A stretch of 14,063 bases of DNA. It comes from Rickettsia typhi. GTDB taxonomy: Bacteria; Pseudomonadota; Alphaproteobacteria; Rickettsiales; UBA1997. Every line of letters begins with the position of its first letter. Within the stretch, counting starts at the first letter, position 1. The stretch covers positions 1-14,063 of the forward strand of contig CAMDMO010000029.1 of NCBI GenBank assembly GCA_945902255.1, in the 5' to 3' direction. This document shows positions 12,455 to 14,063 of this stretch, in pieces. Both the position numbers and the translations under genes were made by a program. The notes below the pieces were generated by a model that saw only the letters and a list, made by a program, of their open reading frames with translations, was not told the DNA's origin and made no database searches.

Positions 12455-13849
12455 ATGTTTAAAATCGCCATAATCGGTCGCCCAAATGTTGGAAAATCAA
12501 CTTTATTTAATAAATTAGTTGGCAGATCGGTTGCTATAACTGACAACACTCCCGGAGTGACTCGTGATCGCAAAGAAGCGAAGGCAAGGCTTGGTGGGCT
12601 TGAATTTATGGTAATTGATACCGCTGGCTTGGAAAATAACATCTCTGATCAATCGCTAGAAAAAAGAATGGTTGAACAAACCGAAGTTGCGGTTATTGAC
12701 GCCGATCTTTGTTTATTTGTGGTTGACGGCAAAGAAGGAATTACAATTGCTGATCTTCATTTTGCAAAATGGTTAAGAAAATTAGATAAAAAAACTATTT
12801 TAATTGCCAATAAATGTGAAAATTTAAATGAAGCAGTTTTTGAAAAAGAATATTACAAATTAGGCTTTGACAAACCTACGGCCATCTCAGCTGAACATAA
12901 ATTAGGTTTTGGTGATTTATATGACAAAATTGCTCCTGAAATTGAAGAATATGAAAAAAATTTTAGTGAAGTAAATATCGATAGTGATGACGAAAGAGCC
13001 TTACTGCAAGTTGCAATTGTTGGTCGCCCCAATGCAGGAAAATCAACTTTTTTAAATAAAATTTTAGGACAAGAAAGATTAATTACTGGCCCAGAAGCTG
13101 GAATTACACGCGATGCAATTGCAATTGACCACGAATTTATGGGTCACAAAATTCGCTTCATTGACACTGCGGGAATTAGAAAAAAAGCCAATATTACTCA
13201 AAAATTAGAAGAGCTTTCAAGTCTTGATAGCTTTAGAGCAATCAGATTTGCACAAGTTGTAATATTATTAATTGATGCGAATTCATTACTTGACCATCAA
13301 GATGTGGCGCTGGCTGGCGAAATTTTAAAAGAAGGTCGTGGCTTAGTTTTTGCAATTAATAAAATTGATTCTGTAAAAGGCGACAAAGAAACTTTCATGC
13401 GCGATGTTAGGAAGCAATTACAGTCTCTCTTCCATGAAATTGAAGGCGCTGCAATTCTTGGAGTATCTGCAAAAACCGGATATAATATTGAAAAAACCAT
13501 GGAATTTGCGCTAAAAACTTATGAGCAATGGCAAACTTATATTCCAACTAGCAAATTAATTGAATGGCTAAAAGTTGCTGAAGCAAAACACGCTCCACAA
13601 CTTTACAAAGGCAAGGCCATTAAATTAAAATATGCCACGCAAATTAAAAAACGCCCACCAACTTTTGCGGTTTTCACCAATCACCTCAAGCCTTTGGAAG
13701 GATCTTACAAAAGATATTTAATTAATTCACTGCGCGAACATTTTGATTTAAGTTTGACGCCAATTAGAATGGTATTAAGAAAAAGCGATAATCCATTTTC
13801 TGAAAAAACTGAAAAAACTTTTTCAAAAAAAACGCATAAGAAGCGTTAG
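12455..13849 (+). CDS. der: Ribosome-assembly GTPase Der (EngA), tandem G domains
   Basis: Der is an essential GTPase that helps the 50S ribosomal subunit mature. The 464-residue protein has two G domains and a C-terminal KH-like domain. Domain 1 shows GRPNVGKST (8-16), TPGVTRD, DTAG (55-58) and NKCE (119-122); domain 2 shows GRPNAGKST (190-198), AGITRD, DTAG (237-240) and NKID (302-305). The Glu in place of Asp in the first NKxD is also seen in other alphaproteobacterial Der proteins and supports that placement. The KH-like part (about 355-445) is followed by a basic tail rich in Lys (SEKTEKTFSKKTHKKR). The length is usual for the family. It has its own promoter and no co-directional partner nearby. 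No terminator is evident in the 70 bases after the stop. Confidence 0.96.
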   Translation: MFKIAIIGRPNVGKSTLFNKLVGRSVAITDNTPGVTRDRKEAKARLGGLEFMVIDTAGLENNISDQSLEKRMVEQTEVAVIDADLCLFVVDGKEGITIADLHFAKWLRKLDKKTILIANKCENLNEAVFEKEYYKLGFDKPTAISAEHKLGFGDLYDKIAPEIEEYEKNFSEVNIDSDDERALLQVAIVGRPNAGKSTFLNKILGQERLITGPEAGITRDAIAIDHEFMGHKIRFIDTAGIRKKANITQKLEELSSLDSFRAIRFAQVVILLIDANSLLDHQDVALAGEILKEGRGLVFAINKIDSVKGDKETFMRDVRKQLQSLFHEIEGAAILGVSAKTGYNIEKTMEFALKTYEQWQTYIPTSKLIEWLKVAEAKHAPQLYKGKAIKLKYATQIKKRPPTFAVFTNHLKPLEGSYKRYLINSLREHFDLSLTPIRMVLRKSDNPFSEKTEKTFSKKTHKKR

Positions 13850-13919
13850 TCAAGGTATTTAGTTTCATGTTTTAACCTACCTACCTCTGGCGCTAGTTAT
13901 TGTAACTAAGGAATAGAAC

Positions 13920-14063
13920 TGCTCCCCAATTTCAACCCCATCCAACCATAGACTTTTTTCCTCAAATTATTTAATAATTCAATTAAAAAACAAAGGGAAA
14001 AATGTCAAAAAATATAAATCAATTTAGTTCCGATTTTAAGCTAAAAGTAGTTTTAAAATATTT
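13920..14063 (+). mobile_element. Left end of a second IS3-like insertion sequence (runs off the window)
   Basis: The end TGCTCCCCAATTTC at 13920 shares its first 13 bases with the right end of the IS at 744. A transposase-like frame starts 82 bases inside. The distance and the TG start fit an IS3-family left end. Confidence 0.72.
14002..14063 (+). CDS. Transposase OrfA-like protein, first 20 residues
   Basis: The ATG at 14002 follows a possible ribosome site (AAAGGGA). The visible 20 residues, MSKNINQFSSDFKLKVVLKY, match the opening of many IS3/IS911-type OrfA proteins (a YSxEFKLKVVLEA-like motif before the helix-turn-helix). It differs from the OrfA of the first element (MKKKWSAKEK...), so the two elements are different members that share end sequences. 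The gene is cut by the window edge. Confidence 0.65.
   Translation, partial: MSKNINQFSSDFKLKVVLKY

Overview
The window is AT-rich and looks like the genome of an alphaproteobacterium of the Rickettsiales/Holosporales kind. This is inferred from the mixture of a long ankyrin-repeat gene, IS3-family insertion sequences, dispersed palindromic repeats, a heme-biosynthesis gene and a Der GTPase whose first G4 motif is NKCE rather than NKxD. No rRNA or tRNA is visible, so the lineage cannot be fixed from this window alone.

Layout. Positions 1-296 (minus) hold the start of hemW. Positions 342-743 (minus) are a decayed C-terminal piece of an ankyrin gene. Positions 744-1981 are a complete IS3-family element (orfA, orfB, terminal inverted repeats TGCTCCCC.../...GGGGAGCA) lying directly against the 3' end of a large ankyrin-repeat gene (1969-4179, minus), whose stop codon is supplied by the IS end. 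Positions 4180-4795 carry no credible gene but are rich in repeats: an 84-bp direct duplication of the ank 5' end, a REP-like hairpin, a cluster of palindromic repeats, and a sigma70-like promoter overlapped by a Fur-box-like sequence.

That promoter faces a compact plus-strand operon: a TonB-dependent siderophore receptor (4796-6970), an FTR1/EfeU-type iron permease (6985-7785) and a pseudopilin-like protein with a putative LamG/concanavalin-like domain (7792-8694). The first two genes form a plausible iron route across the outer and then the inner membrane. The third is an unexpected passenger and the best candidate for something new in the operon. A REP-like hairpin separates it from the convergent hemB (8760-9758, minus). 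Divergent from hemB are trpC (9834-10625) and a coiled-coil protein (10638-12122) with an Ala/Gly linker and a weak ankyrin-like hairpin. A repeat-bearing gap (12123-12454) with a good promoter leads to der (12455-13849). A second IS3-like element starts at 13920 and runs off the window.

Themes: (i) iron and heme (hemW, receptor, FTR1, hemB) are clustered; (ii) the ankyrin locus has been reshaped by tandem duplication, IS insertion and decay, and its surviving gene has near-identical repeats in which two adjacent codons are hypervariable, the most striking sequence pattern in the window.
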